From Flavobacteriales bacterium (lineage in GTDB: Bacteria; Bacteroidota; Bacteroidia; Flavobacteriales_D; Sanyastnellaceae), in assembly GCA_019694805.1 (NCBI GenBank), contig JAIBBG010000029.1, forward strand, positions 1 through 40,744: DNA of 40,744 bases, written 5' to 3'. Within the stretch, counting starts at the first letter, position 1, and each line of letters opens with the position of its first letter. The notes beneath the pieces are model-generated. The model was not told where the DNA came from and ran no database searches. It was given only the letters and a program-made list of their open reading frames with translations. This document shows, in pieces, positions 26,306-33,937 of the stretch. Both the position numbers and the translations under genes were made by a program.

Positions 26306-26332
26306 AAAAGCGATTCCAATGGGAATCGCTTT
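26306..26332 (-). terminator. Terminator of the CAP-domain gene
   Basis: AGCGATTCC (26309-26317) pairs with GGAATCGCT (26322-26330) in a 9-bp stem with a 4-nt loop. Read on the minus strand it is followed by a T-rich stretch (TTTTCCTTTTT). It lies 25 bp beyond the CAP gene stop at 26358. Confidence 0.75.
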
Positions 26333-26357
26333 CTTGTATGATGGACTCAGTGTTCCT

Positions 26358-26927
26358 TTAGTTTTTATTGAAAAAATCAAGGACACTTACACGTGCATAT
26401 TTTGGATGTGTTGCTGTGGCGACACCCACTTTATGGGAATCACGCGATAAACACATCTTTCGATGACCATAATCAGGAACATTTTCATCGATCAGCAATT
26501 GAAGTACGATGTTCCTTCCACCTGGATCACCATAGGCTAAGCATTCTCCCCAATACCCGGAAGGACATTTTTTTCTTTTGTGTCCTGTCTTGCCATTGTG
26601 TGATTGCTCATCAGCAAAACATCTCGCCAAATCCTGAAGCCGGTCGTCGTAATATACTGGTGGTACAGGCTTCATGCTTTGCAGCGTTTGTCTCAATGTA
26701 ATATATGGTCGATCTTCTCGTGAATCGTCGTTCACTTCATATTTCAGAAAATCCTTGGGATACATTCTCGCGAGATTGAGATATAATATCACGTCTTTTT
26801 CTTCTTGTGTTAAAATCACAATGCTATCTGCTGTATTTGCTGCGGCCAATTGCTCGGGCGTCCACGTTTGTGCGGTGCAGTTCCAGGCCGAACATAGCAC
26901 GATGGATAAAGCGATTATGGGCTTCAT
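26358..26927 (-). CDS. Secreted CAP-domain (SCP/PR-1-like) protein
   Basis: The 189-aa protein has a signal peptide (about 1-19, ending CTAQ). The CAP fold covers about 40-185: YLNLARMYPKDF near the start, LARCFADEQSHNGKTGHK with the conserved HNG, GECLAYGDPGG, and a closing VPDYGHRKMCLS. These correspond to the four CAP sequence motifs; the two conserved histidines and the Glu that line the CAP cavity are present. Bacterial CAP proteins are secreted with mostly unknown roles; lipid binding or protease activity has been proposed for relatives. It is a single gene, divergent from the membrane protein at 27005, with its own terminator. Confidence 0.85.
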   Translation of the reverse strand: MKPIIALSIVLCSAWNCTAQTWTPEQLAAANTADSIVILTQEEKDVILYLNLARMYPKDFLKYEVNDDSREDRPYITLRQTLQSMKPVPPVYYDDRLQDLARCFADEQSHNGKTGHKRKKCPSGYWGECLAYGDPGGRNIVLQLLIDENVPDYGHRKMCLSRDSHKVGVATATHPKYARVSVLDFFNKN

Positions 26928-27004
26928 GGTTTTTTCCTTGCTTAGTTATAACCAGATATTCCTATAGGATATTGTGCCATCATGGAAATTGTCATTTAGT
27001 TTGC

Positions 27005-27922
27005 ATGGACATGAGCGAGCGATTCTCTTCCATGGTGAAAGCTATTTTTTTCGGGAATTATTTCTACGGAATATGCGCTGTTGCCCTTGCTTTTGAGGCC
27101 AATTTGCAACAAGAAATTCATGTTCTGTCTTGGCTATTTTATGTAATCATATTTGTCGCAGTGGTTTTTTACTACACGCAAGCATATTTACGGGATCATC
27201 TGAGTATTCATCACGAACGAAGCCGATGGTATGCGCATCATCGTGTAATATTGAAAAGACTGCAAACCATTTATTTTAGTGTCGTTGTTCTACTTGCTAT
27301 CATTCTTTTTTTTCAATATCGGAACAGTTGGTTGCAACAATCATTGCCATTTTATGTATTGTTATGCAGTGTTCCCTTGGTTGCGGTATTTTATCAGGGA
27401 ATAGGAGAGAGGTTGTTCAGAAAATACTCGCTGCGTTCTATCGGTTGGCTCAAACCATTTGTCATTGGATACACATGGGCAGGAATGGTGACTCTTTATC
27501 CGGCTTTGTTTGAATCCATCGAAAGCCAAGGGTTATTTGAGTTGTCATGGTTGAATGTGTTTCTTTTCATCAAAAACATGATGTACGTCGCAGTACTCTG
27601 TATCATGTTTGATGTGAAGGACTATATTGACGATTACAACCAACGACTAAAAACTTTCGTGACCAGTTTCGGTTTGCGTAAGACAATTGTTTTCATCATT
27701 TCTCCACTGGTGATTTTGGGATTGACATCATTCCTCATTGTTGCGAACATTCGAGAATTTTCAATGATGAAAGTTGCCATCAATACCATCCCATTTGTTG
27801 CGTTGTATGTTGTTGCGCGCTCTTTATTCAAAAGAAAAAATATCATGTATTACCTTACCATCATCGATGGATTGATGTTGCTGAAGGCGGTGTGTGGGAT
27901 AGTGGGGATGGTTTGGTTTTGA
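27005..27922 (+). CDS. Polytopic membrane protein, UbiA-like
   Basis: The 305-aa protein has about eight hydrophobic segments. FDVKDYIDDYNQRLKTFVTSFG (near 202-223) resembles the second aspartate motif of UbiA prenyltransferases (DxxxD...D followed by KT...G). The first UbiA motif (NDxxDxxxD) is not visible; the matching region has YYTQAYLRDHLSIHHERSR. It may be a divergent prenyltransferase or a member that no longer catalyses prenyl transfer. An upstream in-frame ATG (26807) would overlap the CAP gene antisense, so the ATG at 27005 is preferred; ATG at 27011 is an alternative. The gene stands alone next to the repeat region. Confidence 0.7.
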   Translation: MDMSERFSSMVKAIFFGNYFYGICAVALAFEANLQQEIHVLSWLFYVIIFVAVVFYYTQAYLRDHLSIHHERSRWYAHHRVILKRLQTIYFSVVVLLAIILFFQYRNSWLQQSLPFYVLLCSVPLVAVFYQGIGERLFRKYSLRSIGWLKPFVIGYTWAGMVTLYPALFESIESQGLFELSWLNVFLFIKNMMYVAVLCIMFDVKDYIDDYNQRLKTFVTSFGLRKTIVFIISPLVILGLTSFLIVANIREFSMMKVAINTIPFVALYVVARSLFKRKNIMYYLTIIDGLMLLKAVCGIVGMVWF

Positions 27923-28038
27923 TTTTATTTGAATATTTATCTCTTGGTCCAAATGGAAAAGTTGAATTCTTGGGCGATGTGCACGCAACGGGGCGGAGAG
28001 CGTAACAAGTCGGTTCGATGCTATGAGTTGGTCAAATA

Positions 28039-28400
28039 TTCATTCTCATTCTAAAACCGGACGCTGAGTACGCGGAGGAGCTGAGATCGCAGAAAAGATT
28101 TAACTATGCAAAGTCTCATGTGCCTAAAAATTCATTCTCATTCTAAAACCGGACGCTGAGTACGCGGAGGAGCCGAGATCGCAGAAAAGATTTAACTATG
28201 CAAAGTCTCATGTGCCTAAAAATTCATTCTCATTCTGTTTCTCATTCTCATTCTAAAGCCGGACGCTGAGTTCGCAGAGAAAGCATAACAATGCATAGTC
28301 TCACGTGCCTAAAAATTCATTCTCATTCTGTTTCTCATTCTCATTCTAAAGCCGGACGCTGAGTTCGCGGAGGAGCCGAGATCGCGGAGATCATTTCGTT
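28039..28400. repeat. Array of four 92-93 bp near-tandem repeats
   Basis: Units start at 28039, 28131, 28223 and 28316. Units 1 and 2 (92 bp each) differ at one base (CTGAG versus CCGAG at their middle). Units 3 and 4 carry an extra TCATTCTCATTCT-type segment after the opening TTCATTCTCATTCT; unit 3 has a shortened middle. Unit 4 is cut off near 28400. Each carries CCGGACGCTGAG(T/A)-CGC. The array fills most of the 628-bp non-coding gap 27923-28550; nothing else but the inverted arm and a -7 box was seen there. The stretch 27923-28038 holds no recognisable feature apart from a related GGCGGAGAGCG at 27992. Confidence 0.9.
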
Positions 28401-28506
28401 GCGTTTTCCCGCGTATCTGTGTCTCTCAGCGCCCTCCGCACCTCCGCGTTCAGTAATTCCCCACATTTCTCCGCGTACTTCGCTCCTCCGCGCTCTCTGC
28501 GTCCGG
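28352..28506. repeat. 39-bp-arm inverted repeat closing the repeat array
   Basis: The arm 28352-28390, inside repeat unit 4, matches the reverse complement of 28468-28506 in 32 of 39 positions, ending in CCGGACGC on both sides. The 77 bp between them also contain short CTCCGCG/CTCTGCG-type words. Similar GC-rich CTCTGCG(T/C)-type words are, from memory, dispersed in several Bacteroidota genomes. Mobile or hairpin element; no transposase is nearby. Confidence 0.75.
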
Positions 28507-28520
28507 AAATTCGAACCATT

Positions 28521-28528
28521 TACTTTTG
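28521..28528 (+). promoter_or_regulatory. Putative -7 element of the exonuclease gene (TACTTTTG)
   Basis: TACTTTTG matches TAnnTTTG and lies 22 bp before the exonuclease ATG. It begins only 14 bp after the right arm of the inverted repeat, so the -33 position falls inside that arm. No TTG is visible at the correct distance. Confidence 0.35.
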
Positions 28529-28550
28529 CAACTCAGAATTTACAACCCTC

Positions 28551-29096
28551 ATGTCCCGCCTTCTCGATAAAATAGTCATCATAGATGTTGAGTCCACCTG
28601 TTGGGATGGCACACAGCCGGCAGACCAACAAAGCGATATCATCGAAATCGGCATTTGTTTGTTGGATGTTCAAACCGGTGACATCACAGATAGCCGCGGC
28701 ATCATGGTGAGACCAGAACGATCCTCGGTTAGTCCATTTTGCACACAACTCACGACCATCACACAAGACATGGTGAATGACGGAGTTTCATTTCGCGAAG
28801 CGTGTGACATTTTGCGCAATGATTATCTCACACATCAGCGCACATGGATGAGTTATGGTCAGTACGATCACACCATGTTCACCAACATGTGTCGCGACCT
28901 GAAGGTGCCATTTCCATTCGGCATGTCGCACATCAATGTCAAAAATCTTTTCGGATTAAAAATGAAACTCAAACGTGAAGTGGGCATGGCTGGTGCACTT
29001 GCTCTTTTGAATATTCCACTTGAAGGAACACACCATAGAGGAGTGGATGATGCGAGGAATATCGCGAAGGTGGTGAAAAGGCTGTTTGGTATTTGA
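28551..29096 (+). CDS. DEDDh 3'-5' exonuclease (ERI-1/KapD-like)
   Basis: The 181-aa protein is a single exonuclease domain of the DEDDh group. Exo I has D12 and E14 in IVIIDVESTCWDG; the middle has SYGQYDH (Exo II); the end has HHRGVDDARNIAK with the catalytic His (H161 or H162) and Asp near 166-167. The VESTCW form is typical of the ERI-1/KapD branch, whose members degrade or trim RNA 3' ends. The start at 28551 is chosen because the longer in-frame ORF reads through the repeat array and translates it into low-quality sequence. It is a single gene followed by a bidirectional terminator. Confidence 0.88.
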   Translation: MSRLLDKIVIIDVESTCWDGTQPADQQSDIIEIGICLLDVQTGDITDSRGIMVRPERSSVSPFCTQLTTITQDMVNDGVSFREACDILRNDYLTHQRTWMSYGQYDHTMFTNMCRDLKVPFPFGMSHINVKNLFGLKMKLKREVGMAGALALLNIPLEGTHHRGVDDARNIAKVVKRLFGI

Positions 29097-29123
29097 GTAG
29101 TGGTATGTATGTATAAAGCAACA

Positions 29124-29153
29124 AAAAAGCCACCCTATCCAGAGTGGCTTTTT
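29124..29153. terminator. Bidirectional intrinsic terminator between exonuclease and tsf
   Basis: AAAAAGCCAC (29124-29133) and GTGGCTTTTT (29144-29153) form a 10-bp perfect stem with a T-run on one side and an A-run on the other, so it can serve both the plus-strand exonuclease and the minus-strand tsf transcripts. Confidence 0.88.
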
Positions 29154-29174
29154 ATATTCAATAAGAAATTTCTC

Positions 29175-30002
29175 TTAGTTCAAAGCGCAACGTTTGAATT
29201 CAGTAACAGTCAAATCTTTGTCTGCTGTTTTCAAGTAAGCAGAAACTGAAAGTTTGCTGTCCTTGATGAATTCTTGATTGAGCAAAGTGCTTTCTTTGAA
29301 GAATTTGTTGAGACGGCCCATAGCAATTTTTTCGGCCATGTCAGCAGGTTTGCCTTCATTGATCGCTTGCTCTTTACCGATTTCAATTTCCTTTTGTTTT
29401 ACTTCTTCAGGAACTGATTTTTCATCAACGCTTACTGGAGCCATAGCAGCAACTTGCATAGCAACATCTTTCGCCATTTCTTCAGGAGTTGTTTTGTTGA
29501 AACCAACTACTGCGGCGAGTTTGTTACCTGGGTGGTTGTATGCATACACCTGCTCAGCATTCACTACACTGTAGTGAGAAAGCTCGATTTTTTCACCGAT
29601 TTTACCGATCTCCTCAACGATTTTGTCGTTGATGGTAAGGTTGGTACCTGTGTAGTTCAACGCTTTCAACTCATCGAGTGAAGCTGGTTTGTTGTTGATC
29701 GCAACTTCAAGAATGTTGCTTGCTACTGCTCCGAAATCAGCGTTTTTCGCAACGAAATCGGTTTCGCAGTTGAGCATAATCATCACACCGCGTTTGCCGC
29801 CATCTACTGACTTAGCAATGATCACACCTTCCGATGCTTCACGGTCACCGCGGTTAGCGGCTACTTTCTGGCCTTTCTTACGAAGTTCATCAATGGCAAG
29901 ATCGAAATCTCCATTCGCTTCGGTGAGGGCTTTTTTGCAGTCCATCATACCAGCGCCTGTAATTTGGCGCAGTTTGTTTACGTCTGCAGCTGTAATATTC
30001 AT
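29175..30002 (-). CDS. tsf: Translation elongation factor Ts
   Basis: The 275-aa EF-Ts exchanges GDP for GTP on EF-Tu. The N-terminal UBA-like part carries LRQITGAGMMDCKKAL, and the core carries the EF-Tu-contact motif TDFVAKN. The C-terminal part has the usual LLNQEFIKD-like strand (residues about 240-255). The length is typical of Bacteroidota EF-Ts. It is last in the minus-strand run rplM-rpsI-rpsB-tsf, 74 bp after rpsB, a classic S2-Ts pairing. It is probably cotranscribed with rpsB and ends at the terminator 29124-29153. Confidence 0.98.
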   Translation of the reverse strand: MNITAADVNKLRQITGAGMMDCKKALTEANGDFDLAIDELRKKGQKVAANRGDREASEGVIIAKSVDGGKRGVMIMLNCETDFVAKNADFGAVASNILEVAINNKPASLDELKALNYTGTNLTINDKIVEEIGKIGEKIELSHYSVVNAEQVYAYNHPGNKLAAVVGFNKTTPEEMAKDVAMQVAAMAPVSVDEKSVPEEVKQKEIEIGKEQAINEGKPADMAEKIAMGRLNKFFKESTLLNQEFIKDSKLSVSAYLKTADKDLTVTEFKRCALN

Positions 30003-30076
30003 GGTTTTATTGTTGTTGAGTTTGCAAATGTTTGTTCCGGTTATTCCGGAATGATGAAGAAAATGAAAAGAGAAGA

Positions 30077-30832
30077 TTATGCTTCAGCAGATGCTTTGCT
30101 CTTCTTGCCTTTACCTTCTTCGCCTTCGTTTTTATCCTTGTCGGCTTTACGTTCAGCAAGACCTTCAGCGATTCCTTCGATCACTACATCGAGGATTTTG
30201 CTGATACTCTTGGTTGCATCATCGTTAGCCGGGATAGCGAAATCAACTTTACGTGGATCGCTGTTGGTATCCACCATAGCGAACACTGGAATACCAAGTC
30301 TTTTAGCTTCGGCTACTGCAATGTGTTCTTTCATGATGTCCACAACGAAGATGGCGGCAGGAACACGGTTCATATCAGCGATAGATCCGAGGTTCTTGGT
30401 CATTTTCTGAAGCGTACGGGTAAGCTGAAGGCGCTCACGTTTGCTGAGCGTAGCTGCTGTACCATCTGTTTCCATCTTTTCGATAGAAGTCATCTTACGT
30501 ACCGCCTTACGGATGGTAACGAAGTTGGTAAGCATACCACCAGGCCAGCGTTCAGTCACGAAAGGCATTCCAATCGCACCAACTTTTTCAGCCACGATGT
30601 CTTTCGCTTGCTTTTTGGTAGCAACGAAGAGAATTTTTTTACCGGATTTTGCGATCTGTTTGAGGGCATGAGAAGCTTCATCAAGCTTAACAGCTGTTTT
30701 GTTCAGATCAATGATATGGATTCCTTTCTTCTCACCGAAGATATAAGGAGCCATATTGGGGTTCCATTTGCGGGAGAGGTGTCCGAAGTGAACGCCTGCA
30801 TCCAGCAGTTCATCAAAAGTAACTTTTGCCAT
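30077..30832 (-). CDS. rpsB: Small ribosomal subunit protein uS2
   Basis: The 251-aa uS2 starts with the typical [20 protein letters not shown] segment (with FGH). Other S2 features are [38 protein letters not shown] and the near-C-terminal [13 protein letters not shown]. The tail is rich in Lys/Glu, as usual for the lineage. It binds at the neck of the 30S body and is among the last proteins to join. The start is the single ATG consistent with the family N-terminus. A 185-nt upstream gap carries three hairpins. Confidence 0.98.
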   Translation of the reverse strand: MAKVTFDELLDAGVHFGHLSRKWNPNMAPYIFGEKKGIHIIDLNKTAVKLDEASHALKQIAKSGKKILFVATKKQAKDIVAEKVGAIGMPFVTERWPGGMLTNFVTIRKAVRKMTSIEKMETDGTAATLSKRERLQLTRTLQKMTKNLGSIADMNRVPAAIFVVDIMKEHIAVAEAKRLGIPVFAMVDTNSDPRKVDFAIPANDDATKSISKILDVVIEGIAEGLAERKADKDKNEGEEGKGKKSKASAEA

Positions 30833-30847
30833 TATGATTTAATTGGT

Positions 30848-30953
30848 CCGCCGAATTTCTCCGGGCGGTTCTTGTTTACATTCTCTAAAACCAATATCTC
30901 GGTAGCCTGTGGATCCCGATTGTATCGGGACCGATCATGGTCTCCCATGATCG
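30848..30953 (-). promoter_or_regulatory. Candidate structured leader of rpsB
   Basis: Read on the minus strand, three hairpins lie between rpsI and rpsB. The first is a 9-bp perfect stem CGATCATGG/CCATGATCG (30932-30940 and 30945-30953, 4-nt loop). The second is a 7-bp perfect stem TCCCGAT/ATCGGGA (30914-30920 and 30924-30930, 3-nt loop). The third is a CCGCC/GGCGG stem (30848-30852 and 30864-30868) starting 15 nt upstream of the rpsB ATG. None has a T-run on the minus strand, so they are not simple terminators. S2 leaders control their own synthesis in other bacteria; a similar role here is inference. The two palindromes could instead be dispersed intergenic repeats. Confidence 0.45.
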
Positions 30954-31017
30954 CGGGTCTTTACCCCTCAGTAGTCCGAAATATTTGGATACTAAACAAG
31001 CGGCTCCACTCCAGCGA

Positions 31018-31407
31018 TTAACGCTTAGAGAACTGGAAGCGCTTACGGGCTTTCTTCTGACCGAATTTCTTACGCTCAACCATACGTGGGTCACGAGTAG
31101 TAAGACCTTCGACACGCAACACGCTCTTCCATTCCGGGTTGATTTCAATCAACGCTTTTGAAATGGCAAGGCGAAGTGCTTCAGCCTGACCAGTGATACC
31201 ACCACCATCGAGGTTGGCTTTGAAATCGTATTTACCGTCTGTGCCGGTCACCTTGAAGGCTTGGTGCACTTTGTACTGGAGTACAAGTGTTGGGAAATAC
31301 TCTTTGTAATCCTTGCCATTGATGGTGAAACTACCATTGCCTTCGCTGAGGTAAATGCGGGCAACAGCTGTTTTTCTACGTCCTGAGGTATTTGTAATTG
31401 CGGCCAT
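31018..31407 (-). CDS. rpsI: Small ribosomal subunit protein uS9
   Basis: The 129-aa uS9 has the typical GRRKTAVARIYL start, GNGSFTINGKDYKEYFP, GGGITGQAEALRLAISKALIE and the Arg/Lys-rich tail GQKKARKRFQFSKR that reaches the decoding region. The length is standard. It lies 12 bp after rplM and belongs to the usual L13-S9 pair. No anomalies. Confidence 0.98.
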   Translation of the reverse strand: MAAITNTSGRRKTAVARIYLSEGNGSFTINGKDYKEYFPTLVLQYKVHQAFKVTGTDGKYDFKANLDGGGITGQAEALRLAISKALIEINPEWKSVLRVEGLTTRDPRMVERKKFGQKKARKRFQFSKR

Positions 31408-31419
31408 TGGCTAAAATTC

Positions 31420-31869
31420 TTAACGGGTTGGTGTATGAAGTTTTGGTTGCTGTGCAGTTTGCTGGTGTTCAGTACCGGCATACACATAAAGGTTGCGATA
31501 CACCGCGCGACCCAAACGGTTTTTTGGAAGCATTCCGCGAACACCCATTTCAATCATGGCTGTCGGGTGCTTTGCCATCATCTCTTTTGGAGTGGCAAAA
31601 CGCTGACCACCAGGATATCCAGTGTAGCGGATGTATTGTTTTTCATCCCACTTGTTACCAGTGAGTGCTACTTTTTCTGCGTTGATCACAACTACATTAT
31701 CTCCACAGTCTGCGTGTGGGGTGAAGTTGGTCTTATGTTTACCGCGGAGCAGGTATGCAATTTCGCTGCAAATGCGACCGAGGTTCTTACCTTCAGCGTC
31801 AACCAGGAGCCACTGTTTGTTGGCTGTTTCCTTGTTACCTGATACGGTTTTGTAACTTAAAGTATCCAT
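31420..31869 (-). CDS. rplM: Large ribosomal subunit protein uL13
   Basis: The 149-aa uL13 shows the family blocks WLLVDAEGKNLGRICSEIA, LRGKHKTNFTPHADCGDNVVV, INAEKVALTGNKWDEKQY and GMLPKNRLGRAVYRNLYVY. The C-terminal tail (TAQQPKLHTPTR) is somewhat different from what I recall in relatives but keeps the YAGTEH box. It is first gene of the run rplM-rpsI-rpsB-tsf. A promoter-like sequence lies 44 bp upstream. Confidence 0.97.
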   Translation of the reverse strand: MDTLSYKTVSGNKETANKQWLLVDAEGKNLGRICSEIAYLLRGKHKTNFTPHADCGDNVVVINAEKVALTGNKWDEKQYIRYTGYPGGQRFATPKEMMAKHPTAMIEMGVRGMLPKNRLGRAVYRNLYVYAGTEHQQTAQQPKLHTPTR

Positions 31870-31913
31870 TGCTCTTGATTACTAACACGTTCTTCTTTCC
31901 GAAAAACGGGGTG

Positions 31914-31943
31914 CGAAAATACTTCGCTTTTTCTAATCTGCAA
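31914..31943 (-). promoter_or_regulatory. Putative promoter of the rplM run
   Basis: Minus strand: TTG (31943-31941), 19 nt, then TATTTTCG (31921-31914). It fits the Bacteroidota -33/-7 layout with one C in the -7 element. It is 44 bp before the rplM ATG. An inverted repeat (31944-31975) directly abuts the -33 TTG. Confidence 0.5.
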
Positions 31944-31975
31944 GCACTTTTCAACATTCTGACGAAGAAAAGTGC
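31944..31975. repeat. 9-bp perfect inverted repeat next to the rplM promoter
   Basis: GCACTTTTC (31944-31952) and GAAAAGTGC (31967-31975) with a 14-nt loop. It may be an operator, or a weak terminator of the upstream methyltransferase-like gene (stop at 32043). No long T-run follows on the minus strand. Confidence 0.5.
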
Positions 31976-32042
31976 ATTTTATCCCCGAAATGCAGGTCGG
32001 AAGCGGGGTTCGTAAAATCATTTTTTCTTGAGAAAATCGGGC

Positions 32043-32714
32043 TTAGGAACTGTATTCGTTCTTGAAATTGAGGTTTTTGATCCGCCACCACCATTTATCG
32101 ATACGGTTTGAAAAGGTATTGGGGAATCTGCGTCTGTAATTCACAACCCAGTCAGCATCTACCACTTCCCGAAGGTTTCCTGGCACGGCGATCAGGGTAT
32201 CGTCATGTATGGTGATGTAATATCCCGGTCTGCGCTTGCGGATGAGGTCGATAAGCTCGGTGACATTAGGATAGCCTTCTCCGCTGTCAAATGGCTGTGG
32301 TCCTACAAAACAGCGCAAATCATCCACAAAAATGATAGACCCGTCGATGGCAGTTGCGTCTTCAATTTCCTGCATCACCGGACACTCATTGTTTTTACCA
32401 CCGGTTTCACGGCCGCACCAATGGCCATCCAGCCAGAAAAAGGCAGGACCATCCAAGGATTTAACAATTTGTCCCATCACTGTTTTGCTGTCTCCGAGAT
32501 GAAAGGTGATATTCTTCACATGAGCATATTTCTCTTTGGCCCTCTTATAAAGGACTTCGGCGATCTCAATGGTGTGAACTTGATTGAAATGTTCGGCAGC
32601 CCAAGCTGTGGTGTTGCCCAGATATGTACCGGTTTCCACAAAATTGCGGATACCCGATTTGTTTTGTAGCTGAACGGTCAGCTCACGTGGTATTCCAAAG
32701 TTAATATGTCCCAT
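32043..32714 (-). CDS. Methyltransferase-like protein (class I SAM fold)
   Basis: The 223-aa protein has the SAM-binding glycine region FVETGTYLGNTTAW (about 26-39), then the acidic turn HTIEIAE and LGDSKTV, and DGHWCG and FVDDLRC farther on. The layout is that of class I methyltransferases, but it is not clearly any named family, and the DGHW motif is unusual. Comparable proteins in glycan clusters of other bacteria methylate sugars or small molecules. It is a single gene, divergent from DUF3098. The tail is basic and aromatic (KWWWRIKNLNF). Confidence 0.65.
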   Translation of the reverse strand: MGHINFGIPRELTVQLQNKSGIRNFVETGTYLGNTTAWAAEHFNQVHTIEIAEVLYKRAKEKYAHVKNITFHLGDSKTVMGQIVKSLDGPAFFWLDGHWCGRETGGKNNECPVMQEIEDATAIDGSIIFVDDLRCFVGPQPFDSGEGYPNVTELIDLIRKRRPGYYITIHDDTLIAVPGNLREVVDADWVVNYRRRFPNTFSNRIDKWWWRIKNLNFKNEYSS

Positions 32715-32808
32715 ATGGATAAAGCGTGGGCAAAAATGGTGGATTTATAGTGAAAGATGTGAAACTTGTTCAACATCCTATTCTGGTAAAAATTGAAAAC
32801 AGGTTTTG

Positions 32809-32833
32809 AAGAAGCATGCTTTTAATGCTTCTT
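32809..32833. repeat. 9-bp perfect inverted repeat upstream of DUF3098
   Basis: AAGAAGCAT (32809-32817) and ATGCTTCTT (32825-32833) with a 7-nt loop, in the 140-bp divergent gap, 21 bp before the DUF3098 ATG. No T-run follows, so an operator or mRNA 5' structure is more likely than a terminator. Confidence 0.55.
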
Positions 32834-32854
32834 TGCACTGCAATAGAAAATCAC

Positions 32855-33142
32855 ATGGCGAATAATTCTAACCTGCAGTTTGCTTTTCAAAAGAAAAACT
32901 ATATGCTGCTCCTCATTGGTTTGGTCATCCTCATTTTGGGCTATACCCTGATGTCGGGCGGAGGAAGTGAGGATCCAACGGTTTTCAGTGAAGAGATCTT
33001 CAGCTTCCGCAGAATTACACTTGCGCCATTGGTTATCCTTTTTGGGTATGTTTTTATTGGTTATGCCATCATGTACCGCGATAAAAACGCCGGACGCACG
33101 GAAAATGCCCAACCGATAACATCAAAAGATAAAAAGAAGTAA
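32855..33142 (+). CDS. DUF3098 family small membrane protein
   Basis: The 95-aa protein has two membrane spans (about 17-34 and 55-73) and a charged C-terminus. FAFQKKNYMLLLIGLVILIL, the GGGSEDP linker and the middle SFRRITLAPLVILFGYV fit the DUF3098 family, which occurs next to uppP in Bacteroidota. Function unknown. A longer start at 32816 exists, but the ATG at 32855 gives the usual N-terminus. It is 9 bp before uppP, so cotranscription is probable. The usual ftsX neighbour is not present upstream. Confidence 0.88.
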   Translation: MANNSNLQFAFQKKNYMLLLIGLVILILGYTLMSGGGSEDPTVFSEEIFSFRRITLAPLVILFGYVFIGYAIMYRDKNAGRTENAQPITSKDKKK

Positions 33143-33151
33143 ACGACGCCT

Positions 33152-33937
33152 GTGAGTATCATTCAGGCCATCATCATTGCGATCATTGAAGGAATTACTG
33201 AATTTCTTCCGATCAGCAGCACCGGACACATGATCATCGCTCAGAAACTTCTTGGAGTTCCTGATGATCCATTTGTAAAAGCCTTTATTGTCAATATTCA
33301 ATTCGGAGCTATACTGAGTGTTGTACTGCTTTATTGGAAAAGATTTTTCCAGAGTCTGGATTTTTATTTCAAGTTATTTGTTGCGTTTATTCCTGCAGCC
33401 GTTTTCGGTTTGCTCTTCAATGATGCCATTGAATCTTTGCTTGAGAGTGTACAAGTTGTGGCCATCACTTTACTGATTGGTGGAATCATACTCCTCTTTA
33501 TCGATAAGTGGATTCACCCTAAAAACGAAGTCACCATCACTTTTCCAAAGGCATTTGTGATTGGCCTTTTTCAATGTATCAGCATGGTGCCGGGAGTATC
33601 GCGTTCTGCCGCAACCATCATTGGTGGTATGACTCAAGGGCTCACACGCAAACAAGCTGCAGAGTTTTCTTTTTTCCTGGCAGTGCCTACCATGTTTGGC
33701 GCTTCTGTTTTAAAACTTTACAAAGGGATCAAAGACACTCCTGAAATTTTTACCGGAGAAAATCTTAAAATTCTTTTGATTGGAAATGTAGTAGCCTTCA
33801 TCGTTGCGATGCTAGCGATCAAATTTTTTATATCCTTCCTGACCAAACATGGATTTCGTGTTTTCGGTTGGTACCGCATCGCCCTCGGCGCAATTTTGCT
33901 TGCGATGATGGCCAAAGGAGTTTCATTGGAATTATGA
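33152..33937 (+). CDS. uppP: Undecaprenyl-diphosphatase
   Basis: The 261-aa membrane protein dephosphorylates undecaprenyl diphosphate, recycling the carrier lipid of cell-wall and O-antigen synthesis. Motif 1 is [14 protein letters not shown] with E13 and E17; motif 2 is PGVSRSAAT with S150, R151 and S152. Eight hydrophobic segments are visible. Translation probably starts at GTG 33152; [18 protein letters not shown] is the expected N-terminus. The stop TGA lies inside an inverted AATTATGA repeat (33929-34050), so the last codons (GAA TTA TGA) are shared with it. Confidence 0.96.
   Translation: MSIIQAIIIAIIEGITEFLPISSTGHMIIAQKLLGVPDDPFVKAFIVNIQFGAILSVVLLYWKRFFQSLDFYFKLFVAFIPAAVFGLLFNDAIESLLESVQVVAITLLIGGIILLFIDKWIHPKNEVTITFPKAFVIGLFQCISMVPGVSRSAATIIGGMTQGLTRKQAAEFSFFLAVPTMFGASVLKLYKGIKDTPEIFTGENLKILLIGNVVAFIVAMLAIKFFISFLTKHGFRVFGWYRIALGAILLAMMAKGVSLEL

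Noticed and set aside
26960..26969. TCCTATAGGA palindrome between the CAP and UbiA-like genes as an operator
   Set aside because: A 10-bp AT-rich palindrome is expected by chance at this scale, and no promoter element is near enough to support it.
26807..27004. N-terminal extension of the UbiA-like membrane protein
   Set aside because: It overlaps the CAP gene antisense and has no family-like sequence; the start at 27005 directly precedes the first membrane segment.
28039..28506. CRISPR array
   Set aside because: Units are 92-93 bp and contiguous with no unique spacers between short repeats, and there are no cas genes.
28419..28550. N-terminal extension of the exonuclease
   Set aside because: It translates the GC-rich repeat and inverted arm; the exonuclease motif starts right after the ATG at 28551.
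27923..28550. tRNA or other structured RNA gene in the 628-bp gap
   Set aside because: No cloverleaf or known RNA motif was seen; the gap is repeat sequence.
30032..31021. 329-codon plus-strand ORF opposite rpsB
   Set aside because: It is antisense to a clear uS2 gene and its leader; the predicted protein is low-quality Phe/Ser/His-rich sequence with no motif.
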